NCBI GenBank assembly: GCA_033782935.1
Contig: JAWQEG010000281.1
Coordinates: forward strand, 180,001-244,000
Length of the DNA stretch: 64,000 bases
Source of the DNA: Petrolisthes cinctipes
Taxonomy: Eukaryota; Arthropoda; Malacostraca; Decapoda; Porcellanidae
Direction of reading: 5' to 3'
Part shown: piece by piece, positions 1 through 12,472 of the stretch
How the letters are laid out: each line of letters begins with the position of its first letter
How positions within the stretch are numbered: position 1 is the first letter of the stretch
The notes under the pieces: model-generated
The model's input: only the letters and a program-made list of their open reading frames with translations
The model's database searches: none
Told to the model about the DNA's origin: nothing
Made by a program: the position numbers and the translations under genes

Positions 1-1674
1 TAATAATAATAATAATGATAATAATAATATTATTATTAATAATAATATTGAAAATTTTTAATTACATGAATTATTATTTTAAAAAATGAACTGAAATTGT
101 TTAAGTAATTCTGAGAATAATTTGAAATTAAAATACGCACACACACACATACATACACATATAATACGCACACCCAGATATTATTATTCTTTTTTTTTTA
201 GTATAAATTTTTTTTAGTATAAATTTTTTTTAAGTATAATTTTTTAAAGTATCAAGTTTTCAATTTTTTATTATTATTTTTTTAACTATTAATTTTTTTT
301 TTAGGATTAAATTTTGTTTTAAGTATTAATTTTTTTAAGTTTCTTATTTTTTTTTAAGTATTATTATTATTATTTTTCTAAGTATTAATTTTTTTTAAGT
401 ATTAATTTTTGTTTAAGTATTATTATCTTTTTAAGTATTATTTTTGTTTTAAGTATTAATTTTTTTTAATATAAATTTATTTTAAGTATTACATTTTTTT
501 AAGTATTAATTTTTTTTAAGTATTATTTTTTTTTTGTATTAATTTTTTTAAGTATTTCTTTAAAGTATTAAAAAAATTTAAGTAATAATTTTTTTAGGTA
601 TTCATTTTTTTTAAGTATAAATTTCATTTTTAAGTATTAATTTTTGTTTAAGTATGAATATTTTTTTTATTATTAACTTTTTTTTTAAGTATTATTTTTT
701 TTAAGTTTTAATATTTTATTAATTTTTTTTAAGTATTAATTTTTTTTAAGTATTAAATTTTTTTTAAGTATTAAATTTGTTTTAAGTAGTAAATTGTTTT
801 TAAGTATTAATTTTTTTTAAGTATTAATTTTTTGTAAGTTTTAATATTTTTTTAAGTATTAATTTTTTTAAGTATTATTTTTTTTAGTATTAATATATTT
901 TTTTATTTTTTTGTTTTATTTTTTTAGTATTATTATTATTATTATTTTTTATTATTATTTTTTTCTAAGTATTAATTTTTTTTTAATATTAGTTTTTGTT
1001 TAAGTATTAATTTTATTTTTAAGTATTAATTTTGTTTAAGTATCATTTGTTTTAAGTATTAATTTTTTTTTAATATTAAATTTTTTTTAACTATTAATTT
1101 TTTTTAAGTATTAATTTATTTTAAGTATTAATTTTTTTAAGCTAATATTAAAACAAAACTTAAATATTCATTTTTTTAAGTATTAATTTTATTTTTTAAG
1201 TATTAATTTTTTTTAAGTATTATTATTTTATTTTAAAAATTAAGTTTTTCTTAAGTATTATTTTTTTTAAGTATTAATATTTTATTATATTTTTTAAGTA
1301 TTAATTTTTTTTAATATTAACTTTTTTTAAGTATTATTTTTTTAAGTATAAATTTTTTTTAAGTATTAATTTTTTTAAGTAATATTTTTTTAGTATAATT
1401 TTTTTTTTAGTATAATTTTTTTAAGTATTAAATTTTTTCTAAGTATAAATTTTTGTTAAGTATAAATTTTTTTTAAGTATAAATTTGTTTAAGTATTATT
1501 TTTTTTAAGTAATAATTTTTTTTTTCAGTATAAATTTATTTTTTTATTTTTTTTAAGTATGATTTTTTTTAAGTATTAAGTTTTTTTTTTAAGTATTAAA
1601 TTTTTTTTTTAGTATACATTTTTTTTAAGTATACAAAAATTAATACTTAAAAAAATAATGATACTTAAAAAAAA

Positions 1675-1742
<68 letters not shown>

Positions 1743-1950
1743 AAGAAACATTAAAACTTAAAAAAAAAATTACTACTTAAAAAAATAGTAATACTTATAA
1801 AAATTAATACTGAAAAAAAAAAATACTTAAAAAAATTAATACTTAAAAAAAATTAATACCTAAAAAAAAAAATCATATAATAATTAAGGTTTCTTTTATT
1901 TTATTTTATTTCATCCACAAATTTCTATTATGTTATTTTATATTTATACT
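1..1950. repeat. AT-rich minisatellite with internal orientation switch
   Basis: From about 180 to 1635 the plus strand repeats a degenerate 15-20 bp unit, a T run followed by AAGTATTAA. From about 1636 to 1875 the same unit appears in inverse orientation (TTAATACTTAAAAAA), interrupted by an (AAT)n run at about 1677-1737. A short (AAT)n run also opens the window at 1-60. No coding frame is supported. The two arms could pair as a long imperfect hairpin. Confidence 0.85.
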
Positions 1951-2463
1951 ATATGTATATGTATAAATGTGTGTGTCTGTATGTATGTATAAATGTGTGT
2001 GTATTTAGAATTTTGGGTTTTGTGTATGTATGTATATGTATGATTTTTGGGTATGTATGTATATATTTCTGTGTATGTATGTATATGTATGTATATTTAT
2101 GTGTGTGTATGCATGTATATATTTCTGTATGTATGTATATTTATGTGTTTTGAATTTTGTGTATGTATGTATGAATGTGTGTATTTTTGCTATGTATGTA
2201 TGTATGTATGTATATATATTTCTGTGTGTATGTATATATGTATTTTGAATAGCATGTATGTATGAATGTATATTAATTTGTGAAAGTGTATGTGTGTACT
2301 TTGAATTCTATGTATGTATATATGTGTATGTGTGTGTATGTATGTATGTATGTATATGTATGTATGTATATGTATATAATAAAACATATAATCATAAAAT
2401 ATATTAAAAAAACTATTAACTTAACAATACATACATAATTATATACATACATACATACATACA
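1951..2463. repeat. (TGTA)n microsatellite with inverted (TACA)n tail
   Basis: TGTA/TGTG repeats run from 1951 to about 2375. A short (ATAC)n run in the opposite sense follows at 2428-2463. The open frames across this block are by-products of the repeat. Confidence 0.9.
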
Positions 2464-2509
2464 AATGTAATTATACAGTATAACTATACTTCAGAATACT
2501 TCAATAAAT

Positions 2510-2512
2510 ATC

Positions 2513-2570
<58 letters not shown>

Positions 2571-2681
2571 TAATAATAATAAGAATAAGAATAATAATAA
2601 TAATAATAATACTAATACTAATAATAATAATAATAATAAACATAATAATAATAATAATAATAAAAATAATAATAAAAGTAA

Positions 2682-2735
<54 letters not shown>

Positions 2736-2785
2736 TAATAATAAAAATAATAATAATAATAAAAATAATAATAATAATAAAAGTA
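2510..2785. repeat. (AAT)n microsatellite
   Basis: Nearly pure AAT/ATA trinucleotides with scattered substitutions. The flanking 2786-3095 is AT-rich and shows no feature I can identify. Confidence 0.95.
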
Positions 2786-3095
2786 TTGTTATTTGTTAAA
2801 AAATCTCATTATTACATATTTACAATATATTTTTTTAATTAAATAAGAAATAAGTTATTTTGTTGTATTAGAATAACATAAGGTAATTATTTTGAAGCCA
2901 AAAATATCAAATGGAAGAAAAATAATTACAGTAATTACAAAATTTATTATTAAAAAATTATTGTGATTTATGTTTATTTAGTTAGGAAGAACATTGTTAA
3001 TAATAGATTAAAGATACTTAGCAATTATTAATAATCTATTTCTTAACCAATGAAGTAGAATAAAATAAATTATTTATTATTTAATGTTAATATAA

Positions 3096-3245
3096 AAAAT
3101 GTATGTATGTATGTGTGTGTGTGTGTGTGTGTATGTGTGTGTGTGTATGTGTGTGTGTGTGTGTTTGTATGTATGTGTGTGTGTGTATGTATGTGTGTGT
3201 ATGTTTGTATGTATGTATGTGTATGTGTATATTTCTGTGTGTGTA
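3096..3245. repeat. (TG)n/(TATG)n microsatellite
   Basis: Alternating TG and TATG repeats abut the start of the gypsy 5' LTR at 3247, so the element probably inserted in or beside this repeat. Confidence 0.9.
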
Positions 3246-3246
3246 T

Positions 3247-3356
3247 TGTTACGTGTGTCTGAATTATTATCATTGATTTATAAGTGTTGCTATCTATTTT
3301 TGACAGTGACTGTGGATGTGGTAGTGAGTGTGGTAGCAGAGGCCCCACACCCGGAT
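3247..3356 (+). repeat. 5' LTR, left fragment
   Basis: This matches the first 110 bp of the 3' LTR at 18877-18990 with a few substitutions. It stops at the MULE target duplication CACCCGGAT (3348-3356), and the LTR resumes at 12817-12826. Confidence 0.92.
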
Positions 3357-3835
3357 GCATATTCCTGAAGTAGGTACTATTATAAACAGGCTCCGCCCCT
3401 TGACAGTCAGGCTCCACCTCCTGCAGTATTACCAATAATAATTACAGAAATAACCTTTGAAAAAGCACATGTACATGTATGTACGAAGCATACTTGATAA
3501 ACATTTGTTGTAAACACATATAATAACATTAATACATAAAGCTTCTCCCCTTTTTAATGAACACTGTATAAAAAGCACATCGTGTAATAAGTTAATAACT
3601 GTCTAAGTGAATGGTAACAGTGGGAACCCTTGTCTAGAGTATTATAATTCCGCCTCACAAAATCCAGATAATTAATTTGAATACATACCATATTTATGTC
3701 GTATTTAACTAAAGTGTATCTATTTTTGTATATTGTATGATTTAAAAACAAATGTAAATACTAATGAGGCCAAGCTAGATATATATAATTACGTTTAAAG
3801 TACATTTATCGATTGCAGTACCCATTTTTATTGTG
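3357..3835 (+). repeat. MULE left terminal inverted repeat
   Basis: The reverse complement is found at 12473-12816 (outer part) and 10711-10845 (inner part). The similarity ends at CACAATAAAAATGGG on the right side. I saw no mismatch on reading. Confidence 0.93.
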
Positions 3836-3957
3836 TGTGTGAGAGAGAGAGAGAAAGAGAGAGAGAGCGGTGAATTTCATTTTTATTGAATATGTTAAGT
3901 GCACTAAAAACATTCTTAGACCTTTTTGTTTCATTTTTTAATCTCTGATAAATAAAG
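3836..3957. repeat. (GA)n microsatellite and AT-rich spacer
   Basis: A short GT then GA run (3832-3868) directly follows the left TIR. AT-rich unique sequence leads to the LINE fragment. Confidence 0.7.
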
Positions 3958-4256
3958 GACATTTACCAGAGGAATGGTGAATAGGGGTTATTGTCCCTCT
4001 GTATGAAAATAAAGGTGATGTTAATGATCCACATAACTATAGGGGTATAACTTTGCTAAGCTGTTTAAGCAAGATATTTACATAAATCTAAAAGAGATTA
4101 ACAGAATTTTCAGTTAGATACAATATTGTCCAATGAAGCAAGGTTATAGTATCCTTGACCACATAATTTTAATTAAAAGCATCCTTGACTACTTCCATGG
4201 AAGAGGAAAAAATAGGATTTTTTGTTAATTATAGGAAGGCTTCTAACACAGTATAG
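3958..4256 (+). pseudogene. LINE reverse transcriptase fragment inside the MULE
   Basis: Conceptual translation with several stops and shifts gives the start of a non-LTR RT domain. Recognisable pieces are VIVPLYENKGDVNDPHNYR, then GITLLS, then FVNYRKA near 4225, which correspond to RT blocks up to the first catalytic region (F-D-Y-K-K-A-F-D type). Only about 100 codons remain. It is either an old LINE insertion into the MULE or a fragment captured by it. The LINE clade cannot be settled from this piece. Confidence 0.7.
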
Positions 4257-5009
4257 AGGTTTTGTTTTGTTTTCATTAATTTATTACGCTCATGGAGCGG
4301 CAAACATTGTACAATATATATAATATCAAATTATAATACATGTATGTATAAAGATGACATTATTGTTATACAGTATTAGGCAGTGAAACTTGTAATATAC
4401 AGTACAGTACTATATGAGACATGACAGTAGTAAATGTTACAGAATATTATTATGTATAAAAAGATGACAATATTATTATATCAATTAGGTAAATAAATTT
4501 ATAATATACAGTACTACACTAGACGGAACATGGTATAAAGATCACAGACAAATGATTATATGTAGCCTATAGGGATGACAGGGAAATTATTATATTTATA
4601 CAGATGACAATATTATTACAGTATATGAACCAGTGGGTAAAATTTATAATATACAGTACTAGATGGTACATGGTTACAGGGTGGTACATGATTATAGGGA
4701 AATTATTATCAGCCAGTGAAACAAACTTATAATATACAGTACATGGTTACAGGGAAGTTATTATATGTAAAAAGATCATAGGAAGTTATTATATGTAATC
4801 AGATAACAATATTATTATATCAATCCATGAACCAAACTTATAATAAATATACAGTACTAGAGGAGACATTGTTACAAGGAAATTACTATATGTATTGAGA
4901 TCACAGGGGAATTACTATATATGTAGAAATAACAATATTATTATATTGAACTAGAGATATTAGCTTCTAATATACAGTATTACAGATAAATTACTATATA
5001 TTTTCAGGT
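4257..5009. repeat. Degenerate satellite with recurring TATAATATACAGTAC
   Basis: The segment TATAATATACAGTAC recurs irregularly from about 4390 to 4975 and again near 5572, together with GACAATATTATTATAT and GGGAAATTATTATATG pieces. Spacing is roughly 80-150 bp and irregular. It appears to be an expanded, decayed tandem repeat in the MULE's non-coding left part. Confidence 0.65.
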
Positions 5010-5525
5010 TACAAGGAAGTTACTATATGTATTCAGGTCACAAGGAAATTACTATATGTATTCAGGTCACAATTAAATTACTATATGTATTCAGGTCACA
5101 AGGAAGTTACTATATATATTCAGGTTACAAGGAAGTTACTATATGTATTCAGGTCACAAGGAAATTACTATATGTATTCAGGTCACAATTAAATTACTAT
5201 ATGTATTCAGGTCACAAGGAAGTTACTATATGTATTCAGGTCACAATTAAATTACTATATGTATTCAGGTCACAAGGAAGTTACTATATATATTCAGGTT
5301 ACAAGGAAATTACTGTATATATTCAGGTCACAAGGAAATTACTGTATATATTCAGGTTACAAGGAAGTTACTATATGTATTCAGGTCACAAGGAAGTTAC
5401 TATATGTATTCAGGTCACAAGGAAATTACTATATATATTCAGGTTACAAGGAAGTTACTATATATATTCAGGTTACAAGGAAATTACTATATGTATTCAG
5501 GTCACAAGGAAGTTACTACAGTATA
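5010..5525. repeat. 29-bp minisatellite, about 18 copies
   Basis: Units read CAGGTCACAAGGAAGTTACT followed by ATATGTATT, with AAGGAAG/AAGGAAA/AATTAAA variants. Because 29 is not a multiple of 3 and the unit lacks stops, all three frames stay open. This explains the 177-aa and 105-aa frames here, which I do not regard as genes. Confidence 0.93.
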
Positions 5526-5719
5526 TGTATAAATATAACAATATTATTATATTGTACTAGAGAAATAAGCTTATAAATATACAGTATTGTGCTAGATAGG
5601 AAATTGTTATAGGGAAATTACTACATGTATAAAGATAGTAATTTCTTAAGGAATAGTAAAATTAATTAAACACCCACCGGCAAGAAGTGCCAGAATAAGA
5701 GCCCACTGCAGAGGCACAA

Positions 5720-5750
5720 GTTAGGTTAGGTTGGGTTGGGTTGGGTTAAA
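5720..5750. repeat. Short telomere-like TTAGG/TTGGG run
   Basis: Two TTAGG units are followed by three TTGGG units inside the MULE. The rest of 5526-5951 is AT-rich, with no feature seen beyond the likely 3' untranslated part of the transposase gene. Confidence 0.6.
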
Positions 5751-5951
5751 CAGACTACTGTACAGATTCTGTGGTTGTAAAGTTTTATGTTTAACTGCTT
5801 TTGTTTTGTAAAAAAGGTATAAGAAAGCAATATTCTTTACTGATAATTAAATAAACAATAAACTTGTGATGTATTAATTTTGTGGGATTTTCATTTAGAT
5901 GTGGGAAAAAAATCCTCAGTATGTGGGAATTTGCTTCTACCAGATTTGTGA

Positions 5952-8900
5952 TCAATGACCACTACCGTGGGACTTGGCATTGGCCACATTGTTTTGAATA
6001 TTATGGGCCAGGTTATGAGGGCGTTTGGGTCTTGATGTGACAGCTGTACAAGGTCTACGTCCTTTACCAACTGTAGCAGCTCCTCTTGGCATACCTGGGG
6101 ATCTCCTTGCTATCGAAGTTGGTTGGCATGGTATCTTCCCACGACCAGCTCCTTTTTTCACGGATGATCCCATGGTATTCAAAAATGTATTTAATTGGTT
6201 TGTCGTTTTTATTGACGTTACCCGCCTAATGAATTTTGCAAGGCCTGATCGGGTATCTGCATTACCATATTTTGTTGACATTTTTACAAGTGCTTCAGCA
6301 GCCTCATGTGACTCTGTAATTATGGCCTCAGTTTCAGATTGCTCATCTGTTAGCATTACATCAGGTGTTTCCATTTCCATCTGTGAATCCATACAATTAT
6401 CATGGGGAGAATTTTCCACAAAATCTACATCACTATTTTCTTCAACTGCTTTATCATTTTGTACTTCTTTCAAAGACTTGAAAAAACTCTCCATGGGGAC
6501 ATTCTCCTCACCAAGAGCTAAGACGGCCAACTGACGACGACTGCTACTGTTCAGCAAAAGCAACTGAGGCACCACTGTCATTTGATGCTTAGCACATGTA
6601 ACTTGATGCTTGCAGATTGCACCATTGTTTCCTTTGAAGCACGTGCACATACCAATATTGAGGTCTACCTTATACATTACTTTTGTGTCACTTTCACTTT
6701 GCACTTGGTACATACCACCACCTAAGGGTTCAACTGTTTCCAAAGGGAGACTGTCCATAATCACTCCTCTGATTCGTCGTCGACTTAGTGCCACATCAAC
6801 TAAACGCTGTCTCATGTAGCAGTCAAATATCTCTGCCATAAACATTACTAGCTGAGCAGTGTTGTAGGCCTTGCATCTGAAAAATAATGACAATAATTAA
6901 TTAAGTTACTTTCAAGTGTTGTAATATACTACCTCGGTATTTGTTACAGTTACATTCCAGTCCTTTACCCTCTGAGGAGTATGCAATGGGAGGCCACCCC
7001 ATTCCCAGTGGCAAGATTGGGAATATCCTAAAACAACAGTATGTACAGTACGGTAGCCTCCTGTTGATAAGACATCTTCGGAATGTGAATGAATTTTTGT
7101 GGTACTGTATTAAGATTAGCACAATTTGAAGAACAACCTAATAATGTTAAGACATCATCTACAGTAATGTCAAATTAGATAAATTACTTAAAACCCGTTT
7201 ATTTAAGGATAATCCCTACCTGTTAAGAACATTATCCTTTATGAAGCACATCGTTGCCTCACAATAGTTGTTGGTATGATGACCCCTTAATAATGCACCA
7301 GCTCTGAAGGCAATTGCCCACTCCTCTCGCCTCTGGACTAGGGTGGTCAAATAGCTGAAAATTTGAAAGAAAATCTCATATAACAGAAATTATCACACAG
7401 ACACTTAGAGATGGAAAGGAAAAAAAAATATTAAATATAAATATGAAATATGATCCATATTACATAGCTGATAAGAAATATACCCACATTTCTTTCCAAA
7501 GACTACTTATAATAATAAAAAAATATATTACCATTTGAAATTGGAATATTTCTCAGCTGTAGGGTTTATTTGGATCTTCTCCAGCAATTCATCAAAATTC
7601 TCTCTTGATTCAGCATACACAAGTGATTTTACTACTGCCATTAGTTCTTGGCGATCATTTTTATTGATGCCATGCTTGGAATCAAGCAACCAGCGCCACA
7701 CTTGTTGTAGTATATGAAATATACAAAGAAACTGCTGGGAAGTAGGCCATGTGACTGATAAGGCCTTCCTTTCTGCATCACTATTGTCTGTCATGAAGTA
7801 CTGCGGTACTCCCTTCCCATAGAAGGCACAATCCCCAACAGCTTCTTTTACCATGCCAAACCCTGTAAGGAACACAGTAGGAAATTACATAAAATCTGTA
7901 TTTTATTATTACATACCTGAAAAATTAGTATCTATCTGATGTCTGTTTCTAAGAACTACCCACAGGGGATGGCCACAGCAAAAGGCCCTCCATTTATTCC
8001 TGCCCTTACATTCCCTCCTTGCATCCTCCAATCCTCTCACATAATGATAATGGTCTTTGTCCATTCACTCGGTACTTTACCTTCCTCCCATGACAATTTA
8101 CATGTCTTGTGCATCCAGTTTATAATTAGTACAGTATTCACCAAAAAATGAAACTGAAACTCAGGATTAATGGATACACTTCTACACATTAATTACCTTT
8201 GGTTAACGTTGCTATCACTTGCGAGGAGGTGAAGACCAATGCCAATGGCACAGCTCCAGCTGGTCCAGCACAAAGGAATGGTGTAACTGCTGTGTTTAGT
8301 TGATCAACACAGCCCGTTGCATCAGTGAATACAACTTCCTGTGCCTCTTTCAGCTGCCTGTGTGCTCTCATCATAAATGGTGTAACCAAGACTACACAAA
8401 ACTGATCATCTTCATCGTTAATTTTCAGAATGAGTTCTGGATTATCTTCTGCATATTTCCTTATTGCACTAAACATTGATGGGGTATTTAATCCCCCATG
8501 CTCACTTTGCCTCCATGCGTTCCACATATATTCAATAGATTTTGGAGAAGGATTAGTTGACTTCTTGGCTTGACTGGGCAAATCATAACTCAAGTCCATC
8601 TTCAGCAAATGGTGCCTGTAAGCTTGACCTGGTGTCATACCTGAAATATATAAATACATCTTAATATCCACCCTGTTATGGGGGTGTGAGAATACCAGCA
8701 CCATACTTAATGCAGCACTGTAATAGCCTGCAAATTCCTAACCACACACCCTTAACATGTAGGTCACTGATAATAATCAGAAGAAACAATTTGTTAAGCT
8801 ATACATGCAGTTTCTAGTAATTATTTTTTTGTCTGCCCGTAAAAGCATTGCATGTTTATGCAATGAAGTGCTTAAAATACTTGAGGTAGAGTATTATACA

Positions 8901-10581
8901 TCTGAACTCATGGGGCATAATCTCAATACAGTACTGTACTTATGAATTAGGGTTTACCTTAGAGCTTATTTCAATTCTTAAAGTAATAATTGACAACTTA
9001 TAATTATATCTTCAGCATAAAGCATCATATATTTAAAGCTTATAGCTTATGTTACCATTTTTCGTTACTTTTGCACCGGTCGAAAAAGAAGAAGTACATG
9101 TTCACCACACCATATTAAGAATTCTGAAAAGAGGGATTGAAATATAATAATATCCTACACATATAAACACATATGCATAATGTTTCACAGTGTATTTAAA
9201 TCTATAATTTGCTTGCATTGGAATGCAAAGCATGCATAGTTTCTTTATAAAAACAAAAAAACAATTGATGTAAGGGTCACTACTTATTTAACGTTGGTTA
9301 AAAAAATCACTGGCAAGATTTTATGAGAAAGCTCAAATGTAAAAAGATATATTCTAAGTTTGATGGTTTATGCATATGAAAACAATGATTTGTATACCTT
9401 GTCTGAAGTAACTTTCAAACATCTCCCTGGTGCAATGGAAAACTCTCAGTTGATTTAGAACATCAGCTGTGTCAAGGGGATGGTTGTGATTCCCCCAGAT
9501 CTTCATGAAGCATGGGAAATCCCTTATCTGGTCAGAAGACCTTGCATGTACAATCTTGATGGTAACGTCAATAAATACCCTGCAGCTGTGAAAAAAACAG
9601 CAATCATTAATTAATGCATAAAATATTTTGTCTCAGAAAAAAAAGTACAGTGCTGTCCTGTATATTTGCTTCCTGCAAAAATTTATTTTCACCCTATTTT
9701 AAAATATCTGCACATTATGTTATAACTATAAAACAATACACAGCTTACCGAGATAAAACACCAAAATAAAAGGAGAGAGGGCAATACTTTAAAATCAAAT
9801 GAAAACAATATTCTTATAGGGAATGGTGTATATAATATGTAGTATGAATGTTAAACAAGGCTCAAACTGAAAAAAACAAAAATCAAGTGTTTTTTTGTAA
9901 CTACAAAGTGACCATATCCTTTAGAATTTTATATGCCTCTCTTTAGTCCACCACTTTATTCAGCCTACTGTAACATTAATCCATTACACGTACTCAAAAA
10001 GATTATAGAATATAATGGGATACAATCTGAAGCCACTGACCAAGCCCGTGAAATAAATAAGGCATGCTTTTGTGAGTATCGAGGCTCGCATAGTCCTAAC
10101 TTCAAAGTGATATTACTGGAAAAGTTGTGTACACATTCCGGTGGCCAGTAGTTTTTCCCTCATATTCTCTTTTTTATCTCTGATACTATGCGTTTGCGAC
10201 GGTAAAGGTATACAAGCTACAAATTGTTGTATAGGTAACTTCTTGAAAATTAGGTTATATGAACCTCAAGAGCAGTTGCGCACATGGAAGATAAAACTAT
10301 ACATTCTTATGAGTAGTTAATGCTTACCCAGTAGAGGTCTTCTTGACGCCTTTGTGTTTAACTCCATGGTGACATATCAGTGTTTCACGATATAATTTCC
10401 TCTGGCCCACGGAGTACATCCTGTAATTGTTGAAGCAAACTTCATTCTGCTGGCAAAACAATTCTTTCCACCGCTGAAAGTCTTCTTTACACTTTACATT
10501 TGTCCTGAAAGTCACACACTTCCTTTCTTTCACAACGTCAGTAGTTTCGAAGGTATCCACATCTATAATTACAGACTCCAT
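5952..10581 (-). CDS. MULE transposase, 758 aa, six exons
   Basis: DDE transposase that would excise and insert the MULE at its TIRs in the nucleus. Exons (minus strand): 10581-10328, 9585-9398, 8640-8197, 7862-7532, 7354-7220, 6876-5952. Each intron is GT-AG, all phases agree, and the joined length is 2277 bp with one terminal stop. Domains: an N-terminal WRKY-GCM1/FLYWCH-type zinc finger split by intron 1 and closing with GNHNHP (about residues 45-125); catalytic Asp in VVFTDATG (about 254); second Asp in YFMTDNSDAERKA (about 321); the MULE CxxH motif CIFH (342-345); Glu in HTNNYCEAT (about 438); and a SWIM zinc finger, CTC then CKH (528-541). The tail after about 560 is low in conserved motifs. 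No broken frame or missing catalytic residue is seen. The start is the first ATG of exon 1; exon limits are inferred from sequence only. Confidence 0.9.
7940..8110 (-). repeat. Old retroposon tail copy in MULE intron 3
   Basis: This resembles the 187-bp retroposon at 45636-45822. Shared pieces on the plus strand are GGGG-T-GCCAC-GCAAAAG followed by CTCC-TT and CCCTCCTTGCATCCTCC-like stretches. It is diverged and has no visible target duplication. It sits in the intron between exons 3 and 4 of the transposase gene. Confidence 0.5.
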
Positions 10582-10710
10582 CTTCTTGCGAATAGAAGCG
10601 TGATGCAGGCCTTACTGTCCTTACTCTCCTTAGTCCTTACGGCGGCAAATACGGCCGAATAATACTGCGGCTAGTGGATTATTATGTGGATACAGCCTCC
10701 AACTCCAAGG
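10582..10710. other. Transposase 5' leader/promoter region
   Basis: This 129-bp segment lies between the right TIR's inner end and the transposase ATG. No TATA box or other element stands out. In MULEs the promoter often lies within the TIR, so transcription probably starts there (inference). Confidence 0.4.
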
Positions 10711-10845
10711 CACAATAAAAATGGGTACTGCAATCGATAAATGCACTTTAAACGTAATTATATATATCTAGCTTGGCCTCATTAGTATTTACATTTGTTT
10801 TTAAATCATACAATATACAAAAATAGATACACTTTAGTTAAATAC
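10711..10845 (-). repeat. MULE right TIR, inner part
   Basis: Reverse complement of 3701-3835. It ends at 10845, where a solo LTR is inserted, and the TIR continues at 12473. Confidence 0.92.
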
Positions 10846-12468
10846 TGTAAAAGCGCGATTTTGGTCCCCTTCCTTTCACTCTTGGAGGGAAACAAAAACC
10901 CACTGCCTTCAACAAAACAAAAAGTCACCAGTGTATGCTACTACTCTATCCTATATCTGGATCAACCCGGTCTGGAAAAAAAAAGAACAAGAGACTGATG
11001 AGGAACCGGACAAGTCCAGTCCCTTCTCAGTACGAGGTATACGCTGCCACCACCAGACCACAGTTGATCAGAGGAACCAAGTGAGCACACACCGGAAGGG
11101 TAGCGTAGCGTTAGCTTATTTAGGCGCGTGAGTAAGCAACCCAGACTACAATTTTAACGGGGGTACGATCAGTTATATGAATTAGGAATCTATTATTTTC
11201 TATAAAGGAACACAGTCTATTTGTTATTTCGGTGACGAAAATACTCAGACAATGTAAAACTCGTTTATTTTATCAACCTATTTGGTACGAGTACAACATA
11301 ATCACAATAATAATAATTTCTGTTCCCCCTTCCCTTGCTAATATTTCCTACTCCCCGTTCTGTCACCTAGGACAGGAATAATTCCGTGTCTCGCCAGTTG
11401 ACAGAGCTAAGTACAATAAACAAAATCTTACAACAAGGCCTAAATATAGTTAATACAATAAAAAAAAATCACATCCTAATCTCAATACTATAATAATGAA
11501 ATAATATAAAATTGCCAGCAAATGTTCTTAATTTTCTTTGGTACCACGTGGTTCACTAAACACCAAGGGAGAATGCTATTTAATGGCTGTCACCCAGCAG
11601 AGACGAGACCAGAATGAGCTTACGAAAAAACAATATACTTTACTTACTATGTCTGAATGTGAACACACAATATTCTTTAGTTAGTTATATCCCATCACGG
11701 GACTAATAGATTCACCACAATACAATATTTATGATGAGAGCGAGTTTAGCTCCTACCAGTCACCCAGCAGAGACGAGACCAGAATGAGGTAGAAGCAACG
11801 CAGGGTACTGCCTCGTCATCTCCCCCACTCTCACTCTCTTAAGCAAAGTAGTGACCACTCTCATCTCAATTTCTGACAAATTCATCAGTTCCACCCTTAC
11901 TGGGGTATATAGTTACACAACATTATTTATACATATTAGTGAACTCAAATGCATTGCTTCCTCCCTTGTTTAAAGTTTGATATTACTGTAATTTACATAT
12001 TCCAGGCATGTATTATTCCGCCAACAAGAAAATGTACTGTCCCGACTTTAGTCCCTAACTAACCTAATTAATTTTCTAAGTAAGTTACAATTAAATGCCG
12101 GTAACAGTATAGGAATGTTAGCTTCGTTATTATATATTATAATTATAAATGCAGGTTATTCCCTGTCTCCATTAAATTATTTTACATTCCTTTCTTAAAT
12201 CACCCCGTATTTCTCTATCCCTATCAATCTACCTACGTTTCACTTATTCTCTCTCTTTAACCTATTCACCCAACTATAATAATTAATTCTATTTTCCTCA
12301 TCTTAACATTTCGTGTTGAAGAAGCCCACCACCGAGATTATTCGTTAGTGATAATCTCCGCCTGGCTACTCCCTACAATTCTACACTAAAAACCTATTCT
12401 AATACATATAAATATACAACACCCGTAAATATCCCGAACAACAATACATATAAAATAGGGGTGTTACA
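10846..12468. mobile_element. Solo LTR (1623 bp) inserted in the MULE TIR
   Basis: The insert starts TGTAAAAGCG and ends GGTGTTACA, so its termini are TGTAA...TTACA. It is flanked by ATAC at 10842-10845 and 12469-12472. The left TIR of the MULE supplies the uninterrupted empty site. There is no long open frame and no internal region, as expected for a solo LTR. A 28-bp segment around CAGCAGAGACGAGACCAGAA occurs twice (about 11594 and 11764). The orientation of the parent element and its superfamily are not determined. Confidence 0.82.
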
Positions 12469-12472
12469 ATAC

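Noticed and set aside
1953..2464. Several Tyr/Cys/Val- or His/Thr-rich ORFs
   Set aside because: Microsatellite translations on both strands; the same applies to 3070-3435, 28008-28458 and 49800-50378.
5027..5576. ORFs of 177 and 105 aa
   Set aside because: Products of a 29-bp tandem repeat that is stop-free in all frames; no protein family features.
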